A stretch of DNA of 64,000 bases from Blattamonas nauphoetae (taxonomy: Eukaryota > Preaxostyla > Oxymonadida), in NCBI GenBank assembly GCA_033064195.1, contig JARBJD010000075.1, positions 1 to 64,000 on the forward strand. Reading direction: 5' to 3'. Position 1 is the stretch's first letter, and every line of letters begins with the position of its first letter. A program made the translations under genes and the position numbers. Below the pieces are notes generated by a model that had not been told where the DNA came from, did not search any database, and saw only the letters and a program-made list of their open reading frames with translations. Shown in pieces: positions 40,029 through 53,000 of this stretch.

Positions 40029-40657
40029 ATGTTGGGATATAACATTACAAATGATCACTCTGGTCCCGACAACATGATTGCTTACCTCCAAAAGCATGTC
40101 AAACACAACATCGAAGTCCAACATAATGAACACAACATCTTCTCCAAAAAAGATCCACCTCGAATGCCTATCGACGAATTTGTGAACCGGTATGCAACTT
40201 TCTCTCCTGATTAAGTTTACCTTCAGACTGAATGACACCTTTCAATGTGACCAAGCGTGCTTCAATATAGCACTGTATTATCTTGGGAAACTTCAAGAAG
40301 CGTCACTCTATCAACATTCTTCTCCGATATATTACATTACTCGCCATACTGTTCATCGAATGTTGATCTCCACGTATTCTCTTTTTTTCTTGTTCATTCT
40401 ATCGCAAATTGTTACCAAATAATAGACTCTTGCTTGCCACTAAGTTTTTCGAAGATCATGCCCGACAAAACGCGTATTATGCAGCCCAAGCAGGAATAAG
40501 TGTCGCTGAATTGGATAAATTGGAATTGGAAGTCTTTAAGGCAATCGGTTTTAATTGCTATGTTGACACCGACAATTTTGTCGTTAAGGATTACTATTAC
40601 AGTCATCAGCTTCATGCTCTCAAATTTGTGAACATTCGACATAGGAAAAACAAATGA
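40029..40657 (+). CDS. PHO80-like (P/U-type) cyclin
   Basis: Exons 40029-40189, 40227-40373 and 40426-40657 (introns 37 and 52 bp), 179 residues. The cyclin-box signature is clear: the middle exon covers the helix with YYLGKLQEASLYQ, followed by HRMLISTLLLATKFFEDHARQNAYYAAQAGISVAELDKLE (split by an intron) and VFKAIGFNCYVD. This pattern (AxKFxxD, NxxYAxxxGI, LExxFLxxLxFxL) is that of the small Pho80-type cyclins that activate CDKs such as Pho85. It is divergent from the flavodoxin-ferredoxin gene. Confidence 0.88.
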
Positions 40658-40810
40658 TGAACTCTCTCACGTTAAACCATCATTACTTTCTTTCCTTTCT
40701 CAAAATTCAAACACATTCTACCTTTCTCAGAGTGTTTTTTCCGAATTTTGGATATTGAGCTTCTGCTGTTTTGATCAAGCCAAACTTAAGTTTTCATTCT
40801 CAAACCAGGG

Positions 40811-43800
40811 ATGGAAAACCCTCCCAGTCGTCTGATTATTCAAAATATTGAGGTCGAAAACTTCAAGTCATACTATGGCAAACACAATCTCGGGCCATTT
40901 CATCCTGTATGTTTATTCTGCCTGAAATGATCGACATTTGTTTTGAATCTTCAATTTTCCGCCTCAATTTTTCTACCGAACTTTTCAGTACTTTTCATGT
41001 GTAGTTGGTCCAAATGGAAGTGGGAAATCGAATGTTATAGATGCTTTGCTCTTTGTCTTCGGTTTTCGTGCCAGAGATATCAGAATGAAGAGTATTGAAG
41101 AACTGATCCACAATAGTGAAAACTACTCCGACTTACAGTACGCCAGTGTAACTGTTCACTTTGCACTTGCGTATGAAACGGTATCATCTTGTTTTCGTTC
41201 ATCATTATCCCTTCCTTCAAACCTGTGTTCCTCAAATCACTATTATTCTGATTCCATTCTTTCATTCACATTTTTTTGCCTTCGTGATCCATAGAATGAT
41301 GGAACAGATGTTCAAGTTGTTCCACAGAGTTCATTTACTGTCTCTCGCGGGATCACAAAACGACAGAAAGGAGCAACATCAACGTATCATTTAGATGGAA
41401 GAGAATGCTCCCTCAAGCAGATTGTGGCAAAACTTGGAGAATACGGCCTTGATGTGAAGAACAACCGTTTTCTTATATTACAGGGAGAGGTTGAGTCAAT
41501 TTCTCTCATGAAACCCAAAGGAAACGCACAAACCGGGGAAGTTGGACTCTTAGAATATATAGAAGAGATCATTGGAACAAATCAATACATTGAACCAATC
41601 CAAGAATCGGAGAAAGAAGCAGATGTCCTCCAAGAATCTCTTCAAACGGACATCTTCTCAATGAAGGTAGTCGAAGCAGAAAAGCGACAACTTGAAGGTC
41701 CCAAGAATGAGGCTGAGATGTACCTTGCAAAACAACGTGAACTATTAGAATTAAAGGCAGAACGATGCTTCTATTACAAAGACCAAGCAGAAGAGACTGT
41801 TCGCCAAGAAGAGATCCGTCTACAGGAATGTAAAGAAAGGTTTGATGCTGAGAATGCGAAGTTGAAGGAGACCAAAAAGAAACAGAACGAATTGACGGAA
41901 TCTCTCCGAACGGAAAATTCAAAATTGAAGTCAATTGACGAACAGCTTGACAAAGATGAAGAAGAATTAAACCAGAAAAAAAAGAAGAATTCAGAGCTGA
42001 CAAAGGAGATTGAAAAACTTGCAAAACAGACAACAAAAGCTGAGAAAGAACTCGTCAAAATGAAGGAAGAACTTCAGACAGACCAGAGGAACCTTGATGT
42101 TGTCGCAACAAGTGTGGAAAAACTCAAGGAATCCCAAGCCCAGAAGAATAAAGAACTTGAAGAAAGTGAAAAAGCTCTCGCAACTCTTCGAGAGCAACTC
42201 GCAGCGAAAACTCAAAAAGAAGTAGCTGAAATGTCTCAGCTTCAAAAAGTCAAACAAAAAGCCGAATCTGAACTTACAAAACTAAAAGGAGATCAGAACA
42301 AAGTACGATCATCTCTCCAATCCAAGAAAATGCGTCTCGAAGAAGCACAAGAAGAAACTGCAAAGAACACAGCGACAGTGACAGAAATAACCAAAAAAAT
42401 GGAAGATCTCGAAGTTACGCTGAAAGCACGGAATGAAGAACGTGAAGAACGGAAGCAACACAAACGTAGAATGGAAGACGAGTTGAGGACACTTGAGAAC
42501 GATCGAGTCGCAATCCGAAATCAATTGAATGAAGTCAAAGAAAAAATCAACGAATACCAGCAAATTCGCCAACAACAAGAAAGTGAAGATAGCGTCATCA
42601 ATGCTCTTCAACATGAAATGCAGTCAGGTCGCCTGAAAGGGATTTTTGGTCGATTGAACTCACTGGGAAGGATCCCACACAAATACCTGGAGGCACTGAA
42701 CGCAGCAGGAGGCGGGTCTCTCCGCCATATTGTTGTAGACACAAGCAAAACAGCCACTCAATGCATCAGCTTCTTGAAAAAGAACCACTTGGGTGTGGAA
42801 ACGTTCATGATCATGGAAAAGCTCGCTCCACAGACGAGGAATGGGATTGACGCTGTAAACGCCGAACACGAGAAATGGTTGAGTGAACGACAAACTCCAG
42901 AAAACATGCCATTTCCAAAAGAAGCCCAACTCCTCTTCAAGTTGATCGAACCAGACGAACCACAATTTCAGGTTCCGTTTTATTTTGCTGTCAGAAACAC
43001 TTTGGTGACAGCCAATATGGATCTGGCCACGAGCATTGCCTTCCCTTCAGGCAAACCGAGACGAAGAGTGGTGACGCTTGACGGTGGATTGATCGAGTTG
43101 GTTGGAACGATGAGTGGAGGCGGGAGGAGACCACAGGAGGGAAATCAGAAAGGAGGACAAAGGCCCGATACACTTGTTAAAATTTCAAGTGGCGTTGGTT
43201 TGGTTGATCCAAAGGCACTCAAACAGATGGAAAGGGAGTTCCAGGACAACCAGAGACTTGCTGGAAATCTTGAACACCAGCTGAACGAGATCCAGGACCG
43301 GACGAATCGAATCTACAACGAGCAAAGAGAGACTGGCCTGAACACGCAGAATGACCAGCAAGAACTCGAACGAAAGAAAATCGAACGGGCCCTGAACGAA
43401 CTTCGGAAACAACTCCAAGTTGCACAGACCAGAATGACAGCTACACAGGCAACCGTCGGAAACGAGAAAGTTCTCAAAACGGAGGTAGCCAAACTGGAAG
43501 AGCAGGAGGAACAGGCTCGCCAGAAGACGGAAGTCAAGGAGAAGGAAGTTTCGAGCATCCAAGCGAGAATGGACGCGATTATGGAGCTGATTGAGAAGCA
43601 GGGAGGAGCTGAAGTGTCGAACCTCAAGTCAGACATCAACAGCCTTCGAAGCTTGGTTGCTTCTGAAAACTCGAAGTTGAACACAGACTCGGCGAAATTG
43701 CAGCAGCTCAGGAGACAAGTGACAGCACTCACGAAGAACATTGACAAAGGAACAGAGCAGATTAGACAAAGCAAAGAGAGACAGGAGCAACTGGACGCTG

Positions 43801-44890
43801 AGAAAGAACAGAACCTCCAGGATGGGGCAGTTGTGCTGGAAAGATATCAAACAAACCAGAAATTGAAGGAGGAAGTCGAGGAGCTGATTGGGACTCTTCA
43901 GAAAGAACTCGCTGAAGTGAAAGACATGCGATTCCAAATTGAGAAAGATGTTGCGGTGATTGAATCAGAACTGAGTGAACTGCAAGACGTCGTGAATCAG
44001 AATAAGATGAAGGTCGGACAATGGGAGGACGAACTGCGGAAATTGTCGGAAGTGAAGCTTGGCCCGGATGAAATCCCGTTCACTCCCAACCTGACTCTCT
44101 CTGTGAAGGCACTGAGAAGCCTCACCATTTCAGATGTTGAAGAATCAATTGCTCAACTGACACAAGCACTCGCCTCAATTCAGGTTGACTTTGGAGCGAT
44201 TATTCGATTCAAAGAGAAAGAACGGGAACTTGACGAAAAAATGGCCAAGGTGAATGAAACAAGAGAACAGCACCGACTCGCGAAGGACAAATGCGATGAA
44301 CTGAAAGGAAAGCGATTCCAGGAGTTCATGGCCGGGTTTGGCGTCATTTCGCTGAGATTGAAGGAGATGTACCAGATGCTCACACTCGGAGGGGATGCTG
44401 AGATTGAGCTTGTTGATCAGGCCGATCCATTCAGCGAGGGTCTCATCTTCTCAGTCAGACCGCCAACGAAGAGTTGGAAGAACATTCGGAACTTGTCTGG
44501 TGGAGAAAAGGTTTGTATTTTTGGCTTCGCCCTTATCTATATTCTCTCTATTTTCAGACTCTTTCTTCATTGTCACTCGTCTTTGCCCTCCATCATTTCC
44601 GCCCCAATCCGCTGTATGTGATGGATGAGATTGATGCAGCTCTTGACTTTCGAAATGTGAGCATCATCGCCCAATACATCAAATCCCAAACAAGGAACGC
44701 ACAATTCATCATTATCTCTCTCCGAAACAATATGTTCGAGCTGGGCGATCAACTGATCGGAATTTATAAGACCTACAATTGTACACAGTCGGTCTCAATT
44801 AGGCCAAGAGACTTCGTGATCAAAGGAGCCGTCACTCTGGATAAACCAGTGCCACGGGTTGACCAGATTGAAGCTCCAACTCCTCTTTGA
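40811..44890 (+). CDS. SMC4: SMC4, condensin core subunit
   Basis: Exons 40811-40906, 40989-41180, 41295-44510 and 44558-44890; 1278 residues, as usual for SMC4. The Walker A is VVGPNGSGKSNVID, after the SMC4-type N-terminus IEVENFKSYYGKHNLGPFH. Two long coiled coils flank the hinge (GIFGRLNSLGRIPHKYLEALNAAGGG). The ABC signature LSGGEK ends exon 3 and TLSSLSLVFALH begins exon 4; the Walker B is NPLYVMDEIDAALDF. The adjacent QTGEVGLLEYIEEIIGT block separates SMC4 from SMC2 and the cohesin SMCs. It works in mitotic chromosome condensation with SMC2. The C-terminus is short, without a long extension. Confidence 0.95.
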
Positions 44891-45007
44891 TTTTGAAAGA
44901 TATCACCTCACTCATTATCTTTATTTTCGACATAAGTCTCATTTCAATTTTAGTAAAGGGGTGATCGAGGGGAATCTCGTTCGACGCTTTGATAGGAGCC
45001 TTTTGTG

Positions 45008-48000
45008 ATGTTCCGACTGTATGATCCCGATAAATTTCACTTATTTTCCTCTCTGTTTATTTTTATTTCAGGAATTCATTGTATATTCGGCCGGCATCTC
45101 TCTTCACAAACATCGTCCGCTCATTTGAAGGAACTCCAACTGCATCACAAATCTCTTATGAATTCTGCTTCTCTGCAATCCTCTTTCAGAACAATGAACC
45201 TTTTGAGATTCCTTGTTTTTCCAGATTCTATACATTCCACTCCCAAGAAACAATCCAGTATCTCTCACTTTACATTGATCTCATATGTCTTTTTCAGACT
45301 ACAAGACATGATCACATATCCATTAGAGGGTCCAAATCCACCACCTGGCTCTTTTGTGCAACTAATTCTCTGGATCTCAGTGGGTCCTCGCTCAATCATG
45401 CCTCTTGCCTTTTGTTCGGTTCCAATATATACACGTGATTTCCAAATTCGAAGCGGAATAAAAACTACGCCACTTCATCCATTTTCACAAGCTAAATCAC
45501 TCTCTATCCCTTGCCTCACATCACTGATCATTGCAGCGCACAATTATCCAGGAACAACGATACTTCTTCCAGAACATCTTATGGAAGGAATTGAACTCCA
45601 AGCAAAGGAGATCTCTGAGCTGCTTCCAGAAACAGTTCTATCTTCATTTATAAATTCGGACCAATCTGAAGAACCACTGCCTCTTCATGCTTCACAATCG
45701 AATGAGGGCATCTCAAATACTATCAATGAACCACATAAGGTTTTTCATGCCGATAATATGATCTTTGGAAGCTCATCTGTTTGTATTCATCCATTTTCAT
45801 TTTCTCAGCGCTCTCCGTGGAATTCCCTACCATTCATTTCAAGTGATTCTGAACTCAATCTGATACAACCATCACTACGATTTACGAAACTCCGCCGAAT
45901 TGCTGATTCATCACCAGATCAGTCCAGAATTACTTACAGTCATTCGTTCCAAAACGTTGCGCATGGTAAAGTGATTCCGGCTGTTCCATGGATGGATGAA
46001 ATTGCCTCGAAGTCTATGGACTTTATTTCATCAGTCTGCCCAATCATTATCTTTTCTTAACTTTTCTTTCGTCAAATCAACATTCAGGAAATTCCTCAAG
46101 TTAGCTCTGCCTTAATGGCCCTTCAAGTTGAGTTCCTAAAGTATGACGTAGGGGAATCACAGCCTGATTTTGTTTCCTTTGCAACTGGCCCAAGAACAGA
46201 CAATCTTTGGTATCTGAACATCAAACCCATCTCAATTATCGATTCTCTTGGTCGAGACACGTCTGCCTTCACTAGTTTTCTTTATCATCCATATTATAAT
46301 CCTTTTCGACACGATGATATAGAATTCCACTCCAGCTCCGCTTTGCCACACAAGATGTGGAAGCCAAGCTTCATACCATCTCCCTATATCCTCCTCAAGA
46401 TAATCTACAACCATCGGACAGAGAATTCTTGTGGACCCATCGCTATTTAGCTTCAAAATACCCTTCACTTATCTATCCTTTCATCCAAAGTGTTGATTGG
46501 AAAGTGCCAGCAAAACACAATGAAGCATTGGTTTGCCAGTTCTACTCTCAGCCTATTTATTTCTTGGTTCTCTTGTCTATCAATCTCATTTTTATTGTAC
46601 AGGTTATTATCGAAAGCTGGCGTTCTCCAACTCTTTCTTGTATTTTCGAGATTCTGTCTCACCCATTTTGGGAAAATGATCTTGTCCTCCGGATGTTTGC
46701 AATCAAGCATCTTTCTGAGCTTCCCAATGACGAATTGATGGATTATCTTCCACAATTGACACAATGCCTGTTGAACGACCCAATCTGGGATTCCTCCTGG
46801 AATCGTCCAAACAAAAGACAGCAACAAGATTTGTCCAACCGTGATAAACAACAACCGCAGCCTTTGAAGCAGAAAACAGCTTCGGTTCCAGACATGAAGG
46901 CGAAGTCTGTCTCTGAATCGGAAACGAAAACTTTCAATTCTGGTGATTACTACCCTCAAGCACCCTCTCCATCCCATCGCGACACCGGTGTTGACGGTAC
47001 ATCTGCCCACTCACGAACCTCAACCATCTCATCTGCACGCTCGTCTGAGCTTCCATCAAACCAATATGAAACGTCCATGCCTCGACCGAACCCAACCACA
47101 AGCACAGCCCCGACTGAGAAACTACTCCAATCGAAAAGTTTTGCTGCACCGAATGCAGCACAACGAGGACAATACCCGCTTGATGATGCCATGTCATCAA
47201 ATCTTCAAATTGCTGGAAGCAGACCAATCACTTCACAGTCATTCTCAACTCCTCCCTCGTCATTCAGAAATCGGGAAGAACGAACCCAACAACATGATTC
47301 GCAAGACGAGAATGGAACTGGAGCATCCCTGCAGTCCATCGGAGAAGGACAGTGGAGAGAGCCAGACGTTGCCAATGCAAGTGACATGGCAAGTGAATTT
47401 GAAGGAAGCACGGCATCTGGAATGTCAACACATCAACGAACTGCATTCCACACAGTTCCAACAAAAACTCGAGAAATGGAAATGGACGCTGATCATTCAA
47501 CAGTCAGTAACGCATCGATTGATGATTCTCGCCAGTCTGATCTCACAACAAACGATCACGACAATGCAGACACAGAGCTTTCAGCGGAACCATCACAGTA
47601 CAGACCGCCTCTTCCACCATCATCACTGTACAGCTCGAATGTCACCCCACCTCGAAGTTCTTTCGACAGCAACCAGTCTGCTCGCAGGAGGATTGTGATT
47701 GGGGACGAACAAAGAATGTTTCTCAATGACATTGGTCTGGAAGATACTACATGGGACATCGACATGCCTCTGACATCATTCTTGTTTGAGCGAGCAGGAG
47801 ACAATGTCGAGATCTTCTGTCTCTTGTATTGGAATCTCCACGTGATGAAAGAAATTGAGACCAACTCGTCGGTGACGTTGGCGATTATCAATCTTCTCTT
47901 CGATCATGTCCATGAACGTGCACCATTTATGATCGTCTTCATCTACAGACAAGTGCTTCTCCTGCAAAAGATCCAAACGGCGTTTGAAAAAACTGCAGGC

Positions 48001-49748
48001 ATCCCGAGACAAGAAAGAATTGAAAGGATGAAGATTGAAGCACAGGATTTCTTCTCTCCAAACGAGCCGTTCCCATCACCTGTCAATCCGAGGTTTTGGC
48101 TCTCACAAATCTTTCCGGACAAAATTTTGATTTTCAAATCAAAAGTACTTCCTGTCCTCGCCAGATTCAAAGGAGATTCAACCGACGAGATTCTCGAACC
48201 GTTAATGAAATATCGTCCTGATGGGTCGGTTGACTGGGGAACTACGGAAAGTTTAAACGGAAAGTTTGGGATCACTCAAGCTTTGGTTGATCTGTCTCTG
48301 GCCAGATTGAAGGAAAGGGAAGAACTTGGAGAAAAACTTGTGTCGGATGAAATGATTGAGCAGGCAAAGCAAGAAGAAGAGAAGGAAAAACTTGCCCAGC
48401 TCAACCAAAAGGAAGAAGAGGCGAAGTATCAATCACTGACCGTTCAACCTCCTCCGCCCAACATGGAATCCATCCCAATCTCTTCTCCGCCTCTCTCTCT
48501 CCCTCAATCACACGAAACCTTCGATCAGCCAAATTACGTGTCCCCTCATCCTGCAACTGAGGCGAATGCTGAACCAAACACAGATCAGCCAGGCCGGACG
48601 AATCAACATAAGCAGAACCTCCAAGGAACGGGGTACGATGACAATGTCATTATGGAGGACGATATCGATTTTGACCAGATGGATGGGGAAGACACATACG
48701 ATACAACGCAACTCGACTCATTTGGACAGTCAGAGGGACTCCAAACTGATGAGGCCTCATCCCAACAGGATCCTTCGCCGTCTGAACCACAACCGGCTCC
48801 AAAAGAACAAGGCCGAGTGGTTCCTATTGCTCCTCCTTCAATGCCACAAATTGACATCGACTCTTTCATTGCATCAAGAGCATGGAAGGCAAATGAAAAG
48901 GAGAAGCAGGATGACTTCAACCATTCATTCATGTACAAATCACTCGATGATGTGAGGCAGGATATGCTCTGTGTTCAGATTGTGAGTGTCTTCGATAGGC
49001 TCTTCAAGAGCGAGAATCTCGATCTCAAACTTTCGCCGTATCAAGTCGTTGCCATCGGAGCCAATCCGCCTCTTGGCCTGATCGAGTTTGTCCCATCGAA
49101 ATCGATTGAGCGGATCAAGTTGGAAGACCAAAGCATCGCAAACTACTTTCGAAGCCATAATCGCGACGACAGCTCTCCTCTCGGATACCCTCCCGAAGTT
49201 CTGGACAACTTCATCCGGAGTTGTGCGGGTTATTCAGTGATCACCTTCCTGTTGACTGTGGGAGATCGTCATCTAGACAATCTTCTCGTCACTCCTGATG
49301 GGAAAATGTTCCACGTTGATTTTGGAATGTTCCTTGGGCATGACGTGAAATTCAGACCATCTCCAATGAAACTCAGTAAGGAGATGATTGATGTATCTTT
49401 TCTTCTCTTGTCTTTCATTTCTCTTTCTCTATCTCCTCTCAGTGTATGGGTGGAATTGATTCCAGCCATTTCCGACGATTCATTTCTCTGTGTTGTGAGG
49501 CGTACTCTATCGCTCGCCGAAAGGGTGCCAATCTTATTCTGTCTCTGTTTCGTATGATGCGCAAAGCCAAAATTCCCGATCTGGAAGACGCCCGAGGACT
49601 AACTCTTGTTTTGATGAAATTCAAGCTGGAGTTAACGGAGGGTGAGGCCAATTCTTATATCCTTCAACAGATCGAGAAATCGACATCTGCATTCTTCCCT
49701 TCAATGGTTGATAAAATTCACATTTTTGCTCAGTCATGGAGGAACTGA
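45008..49748 (+). CDS. VPS34: class III phosphatidylinositol 3-kinase (VPS34-like)
   Basis: Exons 45008-45018, 45072-45257, 45298-46033, 46088-46260, 46323-46530, 46603-49392 and 49443-49748 give 1469 residues. The N-terminus is a C2 domain (SFVQLILWISVGPRSIMPL). The helical domain includes SDREFLWTHRYLASKYPSL and ELPNDELMDYLPQLTQCLL. The kinase domain has SLDDVRQD, NLDLKLSPYQVVA, VGDRHLDNLL and HVDFGMFLGHDVKF, then CMGGIDSSHF and a C-terminal membrane-binding helix (MVDKIHIFAQSWRN). It makes PI3P for endosomes and autophagy. It is far longer than usual (about 890), because of disordered Ser/Pro/Gln-rich insertions between the helical and kinase domains. The 5' exons and the very short first exon are the least certain. 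Confidence 0.88.
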
Positions 49749-50003
49749 AATTTTGATTTCGTCTTCATTTTCTCATTTCAGAATTTTCTGTGTGGACATA
49801 ATCGACACTCAACTGGCACAGCCCTAAGATTCGCGAAGTTGCAATAAACAAATTCTGTTGTCCTGAACATTTTAAATGAATAGGATCTCTCCGAAAACGA
49901 CAAAATGACAAAGGAAGAGTTTTTTTGACATGACCCACAATTATGGTGACCGGACACATCGCGAAAAAAAGTTACATCAAATAAAGAATAAAGATGCACG
50001 AGT

Positions 50004-53000
50004 TCATGATCTCCACCAAGTCACTAGAGTGGCTTCCTTCAGAATGTTTGAGCTCGTGCAGTTGTCCGATTGATTTGCGAATGCATCACCATACAGAATC
50101 CCCACGTCAACAATTGTACATCGAATCGTATCACGAGGATCAAACGGAATGAAGATGTATTTTTCGAAAGGAGCACGTGGCAGCGCAAGAGGAACGACTC
50201 GTGTGGAAGTTGAGAACGTAGAGAGTAAATCAGGAGTTGTGGATGGAGGGGAAACGTAGAAAGTGAGATGGAGGATGGGAACAACAAAGAATGGAACCAC
50301 AGGAACGTTCAATTTGAGAATGATTCCAGCAACTGCCCGAACACCATCAAGGAAGAGTCTTTTCTGAAGACGGGGAACTGGACTCAGTGACGTCGGGTAA
50401 ATGATTGTTTTGGTCTTCAGGAGAGAGTAGACTGGATGTGTGAGCGAGGAATAGAGAAGTTGGTGGAGCCCACTCTCTTTTGAATCCCGATCTGACGATG
50501 AAAGAAGAGGATATGTGCCATCAAGAAGCTTCGTCAGTTCGTCTCCTGAGAGCGGATCAAGGTTTTCGAGTGTTGGGTTTGGACTTGCAGTGAGCATATC
50601 GCTTGGGATTGATGCTGTTTCAACAGACCCCAACAGAATGAGATGAGAGAACAAGAAGGAGTCGAGAGATTTTGATGCAAACGACAGATGGACAAGAGTG
50701 CTGAAGGTGGGGGGAATTTCAAATGTTATGTCCGTTGTTGAAACAGATTTGATTACAGATTCTTGAGTCCGTTGTGTGGAAAGCGGAGAGTGTTTGAGAG
50801 AGTCGAGTTGAGATGGAGTTGGGATGGTGTATAGTGGAGTGATTTTGAGAGATATCGATGAGAGTGAGAGAGATGAACCAATTTTCTCCACTCTGCCGCG
50901 TAGCTTGACATGTGAAAGAAAAGCAGGTTCAGAGAGCTTGATGATAAGATCTAATCGATCTTCGTTAGAACACATCCACCCACCCGAGTCACATCCGATT
51001 AGAAGGGACGATAGTGTCGAGGAAAGGTGTGGTTCTGGGTTTGGAGAGGTGTAAGTGAGTTGAGATGACGAAAAGAGGATGGAAGAAGTTGGATACTGTG
51101 AAACATGTCTGAGTTTTGTTTTGTGCTCGATCGTTGAGATTGAATGGGCTTGCAAATGTCTTTGTGAGTATCTCCAGAGAGAGAAGGGATTGACCAACTT
51201 CCTCCTGAACCTGACTGTGATATTGTCATGATAAGAATTCCAGAAAGCTCGAACAAGTCTGGTCATCTGAGCAATGACTTGGCAGCAGTGTCTGCAAAGA
51301 TCACGCTCGTGCGTCGAAAAGAACTCGCAGAGGAATTGTGAAGTAATGGTCCGTTTATTGCTACACGTCTCGCAGAATACGGCTGAACAGAATCGACAGT
51401 TTTGATAGTCAGTGGGTTTTGTATGACATTCAACACATTCCACAGTGGTGGAGTATTTGGGATTGGACGGAGGTGGAAGAGGAGGGGATGATGGCGGTGG
51501 ATGATCCGTTGACAGACGAGCGAAGACAAATGGAACTTGCTTGAGTTGTGAAATGAGTGAGGCTTGGCTGACCCGATTTTTAAGAATGGAAAAGAGTTTC
51601 CAGATTAGATACTGCCCTTCAGAGTTCATGTTTAGTGCAATATAAGATATTTCTGTCCGAAGAGCATTCAGGAGGGCACTAGCCGTTTCATCTGGTTTGG
51701 TTGTTGTCTCTATAAGAGACGAGTTGACCATTCCAGCTCCGACTTTCGTTTTGTGTTCCATGATCTCACTCTTCTTTTCGATTACATCAGGCCTATTGTC
51801 GATTTGTTCTTCCAAATGAAGGCGCTCTTCAACTCGATCAGCTTCATCATCACTGTACGCTCCAAGTGTGAGCATTTCGTCCATTCGTTGGCGAGCTGAA
51901 GGGATCCTCGTTTCATTGAGACGATGACCAAGAACCCTCACTCGACCAACGATCATTGCTCGGTGCAGTCGATGAATGGAAATGCCCGATTTCACCTGAC
52001 TGGAGACCAACTCCGGTTTTTGAACGAAAGAGGCTGGATGATCAAGGAGTGAGTATGACAGAGGAGCGTGGAAGACCACTTTGATGACACTTATCAACCC
52101 AATTGTGGATGAAGATGCAGATGGCGGGACAGGAGCGAACGGAAGATCAAGTTGAGGTGATGCTTTATCCGACTGATTTGACAGATTCGTTGTGATGGGG
52201 TACGGTGAAACAGGCACGACTACCGATTGGTAGAGGTATTTCACTCCTTTAAGTTCATAAAAGGTGCCTGGGAGATTCGTTAATGATAAGGTGTCGTCCT
52301 GACCATCGTGAGGATTGCCATCAAGGGAAATAAACCCATTGTTCGGGATGAGTGGAAGAGCCACGTTCTTGTGTGTGAGGACGAGTGAATCAAGACTCTC
52401 TCCCATATAAACATCAGCACTGGTTGAGGTGTGAAGGAGCATCGAGGACGGATATTCCGAACTACCCACCATTGTTTCCAGTCGACTCAATCGAATGGCA
52501 CCTCCTTCGCCAGCCCATTGAACTGTCGGAGCAACTGAAACGGATTGGCCGGTGTGTGTGACCTTCCTACTGTCATCACGAGATTTCTGAATTTCAATCG
52601 CTGTAGAGACGGGACGGAAGGTTGTTTCTTGTTGAGCGGTTGGGCGATCCATAATCAGGTAGCGAACGACGGACGGCTCAGGAAGGATGATTGTCACTGT
52701 CTCGTCTGTTGATTGGTCGGGCGTCGTCGTTTTACCATCCCACTTCGGAGTGTAGTCTGGCGAATCGACTGGATGAAAATTGAACATGACAGGTGAGAGA
52801 GATGGAAGTGGAGGTTTGTCGTAGACAGAACGCCAACGATTGGTGGTGTCGATGATCGACACAATTCCGAGAGTCATGAGTTTTTCAGCGAGTGACTTCC
52901 TGAGAACAGACGTGAGAGAGAGTGGGAGGGACGTGACAGGGTGAAGTTTGACACATGACCTTTCTTGCAGTGGAAGATGTGTCGTGATCTGATTGGATTG

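Noticed and set aside
45043-45071. 17-bp intron near the start of VPS34
   Set aside because: A 53-bp intron from 45019 gives the same downstream frame with a normal length, so the shorter choice is unnecessary.
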